Position numbers and translations under genes: made by a program. 64,000 bases of DNA from Chryseotalea sanaruensis (GTDB lineage Bacteria; Bacteroidota; Bacteroidia; Cytophagales; Cyclobacteriaceae), in contig NZ_BHXQ01000003.1 of NCBI RefSeq assembly GCF_003990915.1, positions 124,001 through 188,000 on the forward strand. The letters run 5' to 3'. This document shows, piece by piece, positions 54,960-63,145 of this stretch. Under the pieces are notes generated by a model. The model worked only from the letters and a program-made list of their open reading frames with translations, made no database searches and was not told the origin of the DNA. The stretch's first letter is position 1. Each line of letters opens with the position of its first letter.

Positions 54960-56357
54960 ATGCTTAATATCAAACAACAGACCATTCAAAAGTCGGTAAC
55001 ACTCGCAGGTGTAGGCCTCCACACAGGTGCTCCTACCAAAATGACCTTCATACCGGCAAAACCTAACCACGGGATTAAATTTCAACGAATTGATCTGCCG
55101 GGCTCCCCCATTATTGACGCAGATTGTGACAATGTGGTGGATGTTTCGAGGGGTACAACGATTGAACAAAGTGGTGGCCGAGTAAGCACTATTGAACATA
55201 CTTTAGCTGCTTTGGTCGGGCTTGAGATCGACAATGTATTAATTCAACTGGATGGCCCTGAATGTCCTATTATGGATGGCAGCTCCATTGAATTTGTTAA
55301 TAAACTAAAAGAAGCAGGCGCAGAAGAACAAAATGCCTTACGAGATTTCTTCGATGTGCAAGAGCCTCTTTTCTATAGAGAGGTAGCCCGTAACGTTGAA
55401 ATTGCGGCCCTTCCTTTAGACGATTATAGGGTAACTGTTATGGTTGACTATAATTCACCCGTTTTAGGCAGTCAGCATGCCTCTATAACTGATATCCGCC
55501 AGTTTGAAACTGAAATCGCTTCATGTAGAACTTTCTGTTTCCTGCATGAACTTGAGATGCTTTACAAAAACAACCTTATCAAGGGTGGCGATTTGAACAA
55601 TGCCATTGTAATTGTAGACAGGATCGTAAAGGATGATGAACTAGCTAATATTGCCCAAATGCTTGGTAAACCAAAAGTTGAAGTTAAGCATGAAGGGATT
55701 CTGAACAATGTGGAGTTACGTTATAAAAACGAACCTGCACGCCACAAGTTATTAGATGTGGTAGGTGACCTGGCCTTGGCTGGCCGTCCGTTAAAAGCAC
55801 AAGTCTTAGCTGCTCGTCCCGGCCATGCAGCTAATGTGGCTTTTGCCAAAAAACTGAAAAAAGCTATGGCTGAAGCCGATAAGCAAGGCAGACCAAAATA
55901 CAATCCGAACTTACCACCGGTAATGGATATCAATAAGATTGCAGCTACCCTGCCTCATCGTTATCCATTCCTGCTGATTGATAAAATTATTTACCTCGAT
56001 AACGAAAGTGTAGCCGGTGTAAAGAACGTGACCATGAATGAGCCATTCTTTCAAGGTCATTTTCCTGGTAACCCCGTTATGCCTGGCGTACTTCAAGTAG
56101 AAGCCATGGCACAAATCGGTGGTATTCTGGTACTTAACACCGTTCCCGATCCTGAAAACTATTGGACCTACTTTTTAGGTATAGAAAGCTTCCGCTTCAG
56201 AAAAATGGTGCTTCCTGGTGATACACTGGTGATCCAGTGCGATTTACTTGCACCTATTAAAAGAGGCATCGCAAAAATGACAGGACGTGCCTATGTAGGT
56301 AACACCCTTGTTTGTGAAGGAACCATGACCGCTAGCATAGTCCGTAAAAATTCATGA
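54960..56357 (+). CDS. lpxC/fabZ: Bifunctional LpxC deacetylase/FabZ dehydratase
   Basis: 465 aa fusion seen in Bacteroidota. The LpxC part (about 1-305) has SVTLAGVGLHTG, zinc-binding His in STIEHTLAALVG and the LDVVGDLAL-like HKLLDVVGDL motif; the FabZ part (about 318-465) has LPHRYPFLLIDK and GHFPGNPVMPGVLQVEAMAQ. It couples lipid A and fatty acid synthesis. Overlaps lpxA by 4 bases. Confidence 0.96.
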   Translation: MLNIKQQTIQKSVTLAGVGLHTGAPTKMTFIPAKPNHGIKFQRIDLPGSPIIDADCDNVVDVSRGTTIEQSGGRVSTIEHTLAALVGLEIDNVLIQLDGPECPIMDGSSIEFVNKLKEAGAEEQNALRDFFDVQEPLFYREVARNVEIAALPLDDYRVTVMVDYNSPVLGSQHASITDIRQFETEIASCRTFCFLHELEMLYKNNLIKGGDLNNAIVIVDRIVKDDELANIAQMLGKPKVEVKHEGILNNVELRYKNEPARHKLLDVVGDLALAGRPLKAQVLAARPGHAANVAFAKKLKKAMAEADKQGRPKYNPNLPPVMDINKIAATLPHRYPFLLIDKIIYLDNESVAGVKNVTMNEPFFQGHFPGNPVMPGVLQVEAMAQIGGILVLNTVPDPENYWTYFLGIESFRFRKMVLPGDTLVIQCDLLAPIKRGIAKMTGRAYVGNTLVCEGTMTASIVRKNS

Positions 56358-57136
56358 GCCAATATCCCTTAGCCAACGTACATCCTGAAGCCAGGATAGG
56401 CCAAAATGTAGTGATTGAACCCTTTGCTACCGTACAAAAAGATGTAGTTATTGAAGATGGTTCATGGATTGGCCCAGGCGCTGTTATCTGGGACGGTTCA
56501 CGCATTGGTAAAAATGTGAAAATCTATCCTGGAGCCTCTGTTTCTTCAATCCCGCAAGACTTGAAATTTGCAGGTGAGCAGACCGAGACCATTATTGGTG
56601 ATAACACCGTTATCCGCGAATACGTAACCATAAGCCGGGGCACAACAGACAAAATGAAAACGGCTATTGGTAAGAACTGCTTGCTTATGGCCTATGTCCA
56701 TGTGGCACACGACTGCATTATTGGTAACAACTGTATATTAGTTAATACGGTACAAGTAGCAGGACATGTAACTATAGAGGATTGGGCTATCATCGGTGGT
56801 GCTAGTGCTTTGCATCAATTTGTAAAAGTCGGTGCACATGTTATGGTTTCTGGTGGTTCGCTTGTAAGAAAAGATATCCCACCCTTCACAAAAGCTGCAA
56901 GAGAACCATTAACATATGCAGGCATCAATTCGGTTGGTTTAAAAAGAAGGGGTTTCACTTCGGATAAGATTAACGAGATCCAGGAAATATACCGCTACAT
57001 TTTTATGCGTGGGCTTAACAATTCTAAAGCCATCGAAATGATTGAAGCAGAATTGCCAATGAGCGATGAGCGAGAATTGATTCTTAATTTTGTGAAAGAA
57101 TCAGAGCGGGGTATTATGAAAGGGTACGGTAACTAA
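56354..57136 (+). CDS. lpxA: UDP-N-acetylglucosamine acyltransferase
   Basis: 260 aa, left-handed beta-helix. First step of lipid A synthesis. The catalytic His is in LMAYVHVAHDCIIGNN, and NTVQVAGHVTIEDWAIIGG and SVGLKRRGFTSDKINEIQ are typical of LpxA. It is coupled to lpxC/fabZ by a 4-base overlap. Confidence 0.96.
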   Translation: MSQYPLANVHPEARIGQNVVIEPFATVQKDVVIEDGSWIGPGAVIWDGSRIGKNVKIYPGASVSSIPQDLKFAGEQTETIIGDNTVIREYVTISRGTTDKMKTAIGKNCLLMAYVHVAHDCIIGNNCILVNTVQVAGHVTIEDWAIIGGASALHQFVKVGAHVMVSGGSLVRKDIPPFTKAAREPLTYAGINSVGLKRRGFTSDKINEIQEIYRYIFMRGLNNSKAIEMIEAELPMSDERELILNFVKESERGIMKGYGN

Positions 57137-57150
57137 GTGCTTCAGCAGCC

Positions 57151-57783
57151 TTGGCTAATCTTGACACTTATCTACAAACAGAAAAACTCGGTAAGCGATT
57201 TAACCGGGAGTGGATTTTTAAAGAACTGACTTACCGCTTTAATGCCGGTAAAACCTACGCCATTACAGGACCAAACGGTTCAGGTAAATCAACTTTACTT
57301 CAGGTTTTATGGGGGCAGGTACCATCTAGTGCAGGAACACTCTCCTATAAGGTAAATGGTATTGCACAACCTATTGACAATATTTTTGAGCACGTCAGTA
57401 TTGCTACACCCTATTTAGATTTAATCGAAGAATTTACTCTGATTGAATTATTGGATTTTCATTTTAAAATGAGAAAACTGCGACCTGGACTTTCCATGAA
57501 AGAGTTGCCTGAGCTTTTGGAGCTGGCGCATGCTAAAGACAAATTAATAGGTAACTACTCTTCTGGTATGAGGCAACGTGTAAAACTTGGATTGGCTATG
57601 TTTACCGAAGCCAGTTTTGTTTTTTTAGATGAACCATTCACTAATTTGGATGAAAAAGCAATTAACTGGTACAAAAACCAACTTAACTTAATCACTGATT
57701 CAGTGATTTTTGTAGCCTCAAACGACCCCAGAGAGTATGAGAATAGCCATGAAAGCATCAAAATGGGTGACTTTAAATTTTAA
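57151..57783 (+). CDS. ABC transporter ATP-binding protein
   Basis: 210 aa from TTG 57151; no ATG in frame. Walker A GPNGSGKSTLL at about 40-50, signature YSSGMRQRVKLGLAM, Walker B FVFLDEPFTNLDE. No permease gene is adjacent; it follows lpxA by 14 bp and is probably co-transcribed. It may work with a membrane partner encoded elsewhere. Role in envelope transport is suggested only by context. Confidence 0.85.
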   Translation: MANLDTYLQTEKLGKRFNREWIFKELTYRFNAGKTYAITGPNGSGKSTLLQVLWGQVPSSAGTLSYKVNGIAQPIDNIFEHVSIATPYLDLIEEFTLIELLDFHFKMRKLRPGLSMKELPELLELAHAKDKLIGNYSSGMRQRVKLGLAMFTEASFVFLDEPFTNLDEKAINWYKNQLNLITDSVIFVASNDPREYENSHESIKMGDFKF

Positions 57784-57856
57784 GGGGTTACCAGTGTGTG
57801 CTTAAATCAATTTACATCCATCTGATTAAAAAACTTTCAGAAACCGACATTTTCCC

Positions 57857-57864
57857 TATTTTTG
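57857..57864 (+). promoter_or_regulatory. TANNTTTG promoter box of the lipoprotein gene
   Basis: TATTTTTG matches the -7 consensus and lies 19 bp before the ATG at 57884, giving a very short leader. Confidence 0.5.
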
Positions 57865-57883
57865 AACATTATAAAAGATCAAT

Positions 57884-58372
57884 ATGAAGTTTTTAAGAAA
57901 TATCCCCCTTGTTTTAGTTCTGGCAACAGTCATTATTGTATCAAGTTGTAAGCCTGGAGATGATCCAGATCCATTTGAAAAAGTACAACTTGGTAAATTT
58001 GCCAAAACCTGGACAATCTCTTCAGCCAAGTTAGGTACCACACCTCGTACTGATTTCAGCACACTATCACTTGTATTGGCAGGTACTTTTAATGCCAGCT
58101 CACCTGAGGGGCCTTATCAATACACTGTAAATGGAACAAGACCTAACCCAAGCCCTTGGCCTGCAAGCGGCTCATGGTCTTTTGCTGATGGTGAAGGTGC
58201 TAAGACTACCATTATCAGAGATTCTGGTACTAACGAAGTACAGATGTCTTATGTGTTGTCTGCTGATGCTAAAACCTTGACTTTAAACTTTACTGTAGCC
58301 GGTACAGGATGGGCTGGCTCACGTACTAACGAAGTGGAGGGTAATTGGGAGTTCGTATTTACGACTAACTAA
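57884..58372 (+). CDS. Lipoprotein of unknown function
   Basis: 162 aa with a lipoprotein signal (LVLATVIIVSSC, lipidated C22) and then acidic GDDPDPFE. The rest is a lipocalin-like small beta domain (GKFAKTWTISSAK, SGSWSFADGEG, EGNWEFVFTTN) similar to DUF5004-type proteins of Bacteroidota. It has its own promoter and terminator, so it is a single-gene unit. Function unknown. Confidence 0.75.
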   Translation: MKFLRNIPLVLVLATVIIVSSCKPGDDPDPFEKVQLGKFAKTWTISSAKLGTTPRTDFSTLSLVLAGTFNASSPEGPYQYTVNGTRPNPSPWPASGSWSFADGEGAKTTIIRDSGTNEVQMSYVLSADAKTLTLNFTVAGTGWAGSRTNEVEGNWEFVFTTN

Positions 58373-58392
58373 GCTTTACCTTTTAAAATATT

Positions 58393-58424
58393 AAAAAAGG
58401 TGCTTCAAACGAAGCACCTTTTTT
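58393..58424. terminator. Bidirectional intrinsic terminator
   Basis: AAAAAAGGTGCTTC pairs with GAAGCACCTTTTTT across an AAAC loop, 14-bp stem with flanking A- and T-runs, 20 bp after the lipoprotein gene. It can also stop minus-strand reading from mutS2. Confidence 0.9.
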
Positions 58425-58431
58425 ATTTAAA

Positions 58432-58489
58432 GCTCCCAAACCTCGAAGGTCTTGATATTCGCCTCCAAAGACCTCCGAGGTTTGGGAGC
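58432..58489. repeat. Long GC-rich hairpin between convergent genes
   Basis: GCTCCCAAACCTCG at 58432 and CGAGGTTTGGGAGC ending 58489 are perfect complements; the pairing continues with AGGTCTT and AAGACCT after one mismatch, about 21 bp in all. It lies between the terminator and the mutS2 stop. Such palindromes with CCTCGGAGG-like cores are found repeatedly in Bacteroidota genomes, so it may be a copy of a dispersed repeat. Confidence 0.65.
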
Positions 58490-58496
58490 CTTATTT

Positions 58497-60863
58497 TTAT
58501 TTTAAAACAACTATAGTAATACCATCGCCTCCTCTATCTACATGCTCATCCTTGAAAGAAGCTACTTCTTTGTATTGCTTCAAATGATCCCTGATCACTT
58601 TACGCAACACACCCTCCCCCTTTCCGTGTAAAATCTTTAATTCACCATGTCCTAATAAAATTGCGGAGTCCATAAATGATTCCAACACAGACATTAACTC
58701 TTCTACTCTTTTTCCACGTACATCAAGTGATGGATTGAAGGCTGCTTGTTTTTCATAAAGGTTAATACCACTGCTTCTCAATTTCACAGCCAGTTCTTTT
58801 TGTATGGCTCCCTCAACCTTCTCCAGCTTGGTTAAGCTTATGGTAGATTTTAACTCACCAAATTGTACCACCGCATTCTTACCCTGAAGCGAAAGAATCA
58901 TACCGCTTCCTTGTTGACCCATAATCCGTACACGATCACCTTCTTCCATCTTTTCGAATTTCGGAAGAGATTTCTCTTGCATGCCTTTAGCTACATTATG
59001 CGACAAATCTTGTAGCGACTTTCTGACTTTTAATGTTTCCTTTTTCTCGGCTTTGTTTTCACGAATGTGCCTGATTGTTTTTTCAATTTCTCTATTAGTG
59101 GTCTTTAACAAAGTCATGGCCTCCTCTTTAGCCTTACCAATAATGTCTTTTTTCTTAGACTCTAATTCGCTGGATAATGTCTGGTATTTAGCAAGTGTTT
59201 GCTTTAACTCAGCCTGTAACTTCTCTACTTGCTTAGCCTTCTCTTCATTCTCCTTGCGCTCTTGTTCAAGCGTACGTGACAGTTTTTCAAAACCAGCTAA
59301 ATCAGTACCCACTAAACTTTCTGCCACTTTTAAAGTAGCCGAAGACATACCCGTTTTGCGAGCAATCTCCAACGCGAAAGAACTGCCTGGTTTACCCATT
59401 TCTAGTTGGTAGAGCGGTTGTAAATGCTCTTCATCAAATCGCATGGCGGCATTTTTAATGCCATCGGCCTGATCTGCAAAAAGTTTTAAGTTATAATAAT
59501 GGGTTGTTGCCAAACCCCATACTTTTTTCTCTAATAATGATGCGAGAATAGCCTGTGCAATAGCACCACCAAAATTAGGATCTGTGCCCGAACCCAACTC
59601 ATCCATTAACACCATCGATTGACCTGTAGCATTCTCTAAAAATGCATGCATGTTCTTTAAATGACTGCTATATGTACTCAAGTCATTTTCCAGTGACTGC
59701 TGATCGCCAATGTCTAAAAAGATGTCTTTAAAAATACCAACACGAGAATGATCTGCCATGGGTATTAGCAAACCACATTGCAACATGTATTGAAGTAAGC
59801 CCAACGTTTTTAAACAAACAGACTTTCCTCCGGCATTTGGTCCTGATACAAGCAAAACTCTGTCTGTATCATCTAACTTGATGGTGAGTGGTACAACTTC
59901 TCTTTTTCCTTTCAAACTTAAAAACAGTACAGGGTGTTTTGCATTAAACCATTCCACAATAGGGCGGTTCTCAACTAATGGCAACACCGCTTCTATATCT
60001 CTCGCCAGCTTTGCTTTTACTCTTATAAAATCGATAACAGCTTGAAAAGCATAAGCAGTTTTGAGTATAGGTAACTCAAATCTTAACCTGGTAGTTAAAG
60101 CGGTTAAGATTCTAACCACCTCTCTTCTCTCCGCGTGTTCCAGATCGCGAATCTCGTTATTGGTATCCAACATTTCTGCAGGCTCCATAAACACGGTTTG
60201 TCCGGTAGCAGATTCATCTTGTATAAATCCTTTAAGCTTGCGTTTATGCTCTGCTAAAATGGGTATTACCACACGACCATCACGAACAGTAGGCAGGGCC
60301 CCTTCAGGCACCCATTTCTCTTGCACTGCCTGTCTGAAGATCTGTTCGGCTACTCTTCGCAACCGACTCTGTTCATCGCGCAGCTTTCTTCTGATGGCTT
60401 GGAGCTCCGCAGTAGCATTATCTTTTACATGAGCTGTATCATCTATCTTACTCGCTATTTCACGTTGTAGGTCTTGTGTGTTACCCACAGGCAAAGCCAG
60501 TTTATTCAACTCAGGAAATTCTTCCTGATACTTAATCAAAAAGTTTTTACAACCCTGTATGCTTGTTAATGAGTTTACGATCTGCAAAAAATCCTGTTCA
60601 TCTAAAAAGTTACCTTCAATAGATGCTCTGGCAAACCATGATTCAGGATCAACAAAATGCCTTGCGGGGAAATCGAGCGAGCGTTCCTCGATAGCCTTAA
60701 ATTCAGCAGTCTGCCTAAGTTGAAGCGTAATAAACTCAAACTTTGCACTGAACTTCATGGCGGCCACCAAACGCTCTCCTGCCGTAGAAAGACAATAGTT
60801 GGTGAGTCGTTGCCTGATTTGATCGAATCCTAATTTAGCTTCAAGGTTGTCAGGGTAGATCAT
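58497..60863 (-). CDS. mutS2: MutS2 family endonuclease/ribosome rescue ATPase
   Basis: 788 aa. The ATPase core has Walker A SGPNAGGKSVCLK (near 335), VLMDELGSGTDPNFGGAI and ATTHYYNLK; a coiled coil follows (about 520-620), and a C-terminal Smr nuclease domain (about 713-788: LDVRGKRVEELM, KILHGKGEGVLRKVIRDHL). MutS2 inhibits recombination in some bacteria and splits collided ribosomes in Bacillus. It overlaps the upstream lipoprotein gene by 4 bases. Confidence 0.94.
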   Translation of the reverse strand: MIYPDNLEAKLGFDQIRQRLTNYCLSTAGERLVAAMKFSAKFEFITLQLRQTAEFKAIEERSLDFPARHFVDPESWFARASIEGNFLDEQDFLQIVNSLTSIQGCKNFLIKYQEEFPELNKLALPVGNTQDLQREIASKIDDTAHVKDNATAELQAIRRKLRDEQSRLRRVAEQIFRQAVQEKWVPEGALPTVRDGRVVIPILAEHKRKLKGFIQDESATGQTVFMEPAEMLDTNNEIRDLEHAERREVVRILTALTTRLRFELPILKTAYAFQAVIDFIRVKAKLARDIEAVLPLVENRPIVEWFNAKHPVLFLSLKGKREVVPLTIKLDDTDRVLLVSGPNAGGKSVCLKTLGLLQYMLQCGLLIPMADHSRVGIFKDIFLDIGDQQSLENDLSTYSSHLKNMHAFLENATGQSMVLMDELGSGTDPNFGGAIAQAILASLLEKKVWGLATTHYYNLKLFADQADGIKNAAMRFDEEHLQPLYQLEMGKPGSSFALEIARKTGMSSATLKVAESLVGTDLAGFEKLSRTLEQERKENEEKAKQVEKLQAELKQTLAKYQTLSSELESKKKDIIGKAKEEAMTLLKTTNREIEKTIRHIRENKAEKKETLKVRKSLQDLSHNVAKGMQEKSLPKFEKMEEGDRVRIMGQQGSGMILSLQGKNAVVQFGELKSTISLTKLEKVEGAIQKELAVKLRSSGINLYEKQAAFNPSLDVRGKRVEELMSVLESFMDSAILLGHGELKILHGKGEGVLRKVIRDHLKQYKEVASFKDEHVDRGGDGITIVVLK

Positions 60864-61237
60864 TGTACTTCTTCTGGCTTAACCGTGAGGCGCTGCTCCA
60901 TTAAATTGAGAGAATCTACAACCACTGCATAAATTTTTTCCAAAGCCACAGGATTAGCAGCATAATAGGTTAATGACTCGCGAAATAAGGTATCGCTGAC
61001 CCCAATTTTTTCAAAAATTATTGGTTTGGCTAGGCTAAATATTTTTTCAGCTGAATCCCGTCTAAGGTTCATCCGGTTAATTCTCTCTTCGTTTATGTAA
61101 ATTTCTATTATCACGCGAGTCATTTCGGCTTCGCTTAATAACCGTTCAGGCTTCTTTTCGTTTGAACAGGCAAGTATAAAAAGTGACATTATCAGGCAAA
61201 CAAGCCCTTGAAAGAAAGAATCACGTAGTTGTAGCAT
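60860..61237 (-). CDS. DUF4296 lipoprotein
   Basis: 125 aa. A lipobox (MSLFILACSNEKK, C24) is followed by a helical domain with LLSEAEMTRVIIEIYINEE and FRESLTYYAANPVALEKIY, as in DUF4296 proteins of Bacteroidota. Function unknown. It is coupled to mutS2 by a 4-base overlap. Confidence 0.82.
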   Translation of the reverse strand: MLQLRDSFFQGLVCLIMSLFILACSNEKKPERLLSEAEMTRVIIEIYINEERINRMNLRRDSAEKIFSLAKPIIFEKIGVSDTLFRESLTYYAANPVALEKIYAVVVDSLNLMEQRLTVKPEEVQ

Positions 61238-61349
61238 AAAAACCTTTAAAATAGAGGCAAATAATTATTTTTGAGCTATCTACCTCTAGTGAGCACTGCT
61301 CAGTTTGGGGTAGTTTGAAAAGAAAAGCAAATATACTGCCTGATTGCAG

Positions 61350-62228
61350 ATGAAAGACCTGTTGAAGAAGTTAAGAAAGTACGAAATCCAGATTCGCAAG
61401 GCTATCAATAGCCATATGATGGGTGATTTCCACTCTATTTTTAAGGGTTCGGGGCTTGAATTTGACGATGTAAGGCCTTACCAATACGGAGACGATATTC
61501 GTAGTATCGACTGGAATGTATCCGCTAAAGGGCATGGACTTTTTGTAAAAACTTTCAGAGAAGATAAAGAGCAAACTGTATTCTTTATACTGGATGTAAG
61601 TGCATCTCAGAATATTGGAAACGAGGGGCGAACCAAAAGTGATATAGGCAAAGAAATTTGTGGCGTCTTATCACTGGCGGCTACCAAAGAATCGAGTCAT
61701 GTGGGGCTTATCTGCTTCTCCGATAAAAATGAATTATACATGAAGCCCACAAAGGGCAATAGTCAAGCTTATGAAATCATTTCAGCACTTGCCCGACTAA
61801 AGCCACAATCAAAAACAACCAATCTAAGTAAGGCTATTTCTTTTGCAGTCAATATCATCAAACGCAGAAGTGTTATTGTTATGATTTCTGATTTTATCGA
61901 TGGTGGTGATTTCTTTCACGATTTAAAAGCATTGGCCAAGCGACACGACCTGGTGATGATTCATGTAAGCGATGCGCGTGAAACCAATTTGCCAAAACTG
62001 GGCATCATTCCTGTTCAGGATAAAGAAAGCGGTAAGACACTCTGGATCAATACCTCCTTTGGTGATTTTCGACAGAAAATTTCTAATCAGGTTGTGAGTC
62101 GAAAAGATGAACTCGATAAATTTTCGCGCAAACACCAAATTAACTTTGTATCGTTAAGTACCGAAGATGACTATGTTCCCAAGTTACTTCGACTCTTTAA
62201 AATTCGTAATCGTACGATGAAGGTTTAA
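61350..62228 (+). CDS. DUF58 domain protein of the Bat locus
   Basis: 292 aa from ATG 61350 (TTG 61344 also in frame). The DUF58 signature GSGLEFDDVRPYQYGDDIRS continues into IDWNVSAK; a VWA-like fold follows (FILDVSASQN, VIVMISDFIDGGD). These proteins accompany MoxR ATPases and BatA/B proteins in envelope stress and aerotolerance loci. No MoxR gene is directly upstream; the upstream gene is on the other strand. Confidence 0.88.
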   Translation: MKDLLKKLRKYEIQIRKAINSHMMGDFHSIFKGSGLEFDDVRPYQYGDDIRSIDWNVSAKGHGLFVKTFREDKEQTVFFILDVSASQNIGNEGRTKSDIGKEICGVLSLAATKESSHVGLICFSDKNELYMKPTKGNSQAYEIISALARLKPQSKTTNLSKAISFAVNIIKRRSVIVMISDFIDGGDFFHDLKALAKRHDLVMIHVSDARETNLPKLGIIPVQDKESGKTLWINTSFGDFRQKISNQVVSRKDELDKFSRKHQINFVSLSTEDDYVPKLLRLFKIRNRTMKV

Positions 62229-62230
62229 TT

Positions 62231-63145
62231 ATGAGAAGTTCCATTATGTACCTGCGTTGTATCCTTCTTGTTTTAGCATCTTTAACTACAATCTCCTCTT
62301 TTGGTCAGGTAACAGTAAGGGGTGCATTTTTACCCGACAGCGTGCTGATTGGAGACGAAGCTGCTTTTTACCTATCTGCTACTTACCCAAGAAAACTTCA
62401 GGTGATCTTCCCTGATTCTACTTACAATTTTGCTCCATTTGAATTTGTTAAGAAAAAATATTTCACCACTACCACAAGTGATAGCATAAGCTACGACAGT
62501 GCCGTTTATACGCTAAGCACTTTCGAAGTGGACCCAATTCAGACGCTTCAACTTTCTGCATTTGTACTCCACCAGCAGGATTGTACAGCCTTTACCACAG
62601 AAACAGATACTGTATTTTTAAAAGAGCTTGTAACCATACCACTACCTGACACACTCAAGGCAGAAAATTTACCATTAATAAGCAACACCGCCTATGAACC
62701 AGTTGACTGGCTACTAAACTATCCCCTACTGATTTACATTGGTGGCGGACTTTTAGTTTTACTAGTTGTGCTCTGGTTAATATTTGGTAAACGGATTCGC
62801 AAGCACTTTACTGCAAAACGCCTTATTAAAGAGCACGAATTCTTTATCAATAGTTTTGACCAGCATTACCAAACATTAAAGCAGACTTTCAATCCAAGAC
62901 AGGCAGAGCAACTACTGTTTCTTTGGAAAAAGTATATGGAGTCACTGGATAGAAAACCCTACACTAAACTCACCTCAAAAGAGACCGAACGACTCTTACA
63001 AAATCAAAGTCTTGGGCAGCAATTGAGATTAGTCGATGCTTCTGTTTATGGTAACAATCAACAGATAGATCAGCCGGTTGCCTTTTTGCGTGAACATGCC
63101 ATGAGTACTTTTCAACAAAAACTAGAGCAGGTAAAACATGGATGA
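62231..63145 (+). CDS. Membrane protein of the Bat locus
   Basis: 304 aa. Signal peptide or first helix (YLRCILLVLASLTTISSFGQ), an extracytoplasmic beta-rich region, a membrane helix at about 156-180 (LLIYIGGGLLVLLVVLWLIF) and a cytoplasmic helical tail. In other Bacteroidota a gene of this design sits between DUF58 and batA. It starts 2 bp after DUF58 and overlaps batA by 8 bases. Confidence 0.78.
   Translation: MRSSIMYLRCILLVLASLTTISSFGQVTVRGAFLPDSVLIGDEAAFYLSATYPRKLQVIFPDSTYNFAPFEFVKKKYFTTTTSDSISYDSAVYTLSTFEVDPIQTLQLSAFVLHQQDCTAFTTETDTVFLKELVTIPLPDTLKAENLPLISNTAYEPVDWLLNYPLLIYIGGGLLVLLVVLWLIFGKRIRKHFTAKRLIKEHEFFINSFDQHYQTLKQTFNPRQAEQLLFLWKKYMESLDRKPYTKLTSKETERLLQNQSLGQQLRLVDASVYGNNQQIDQPVAFLREHAMSTFQQKLEQVKHG

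Noticed and set aside
58981..59412. Plus-strand open frame of 143 codons
   Set aside because: Antisense to the coiled-coil part of mutS2; its Ser/Leu-rich composition is a by-product of that gene.
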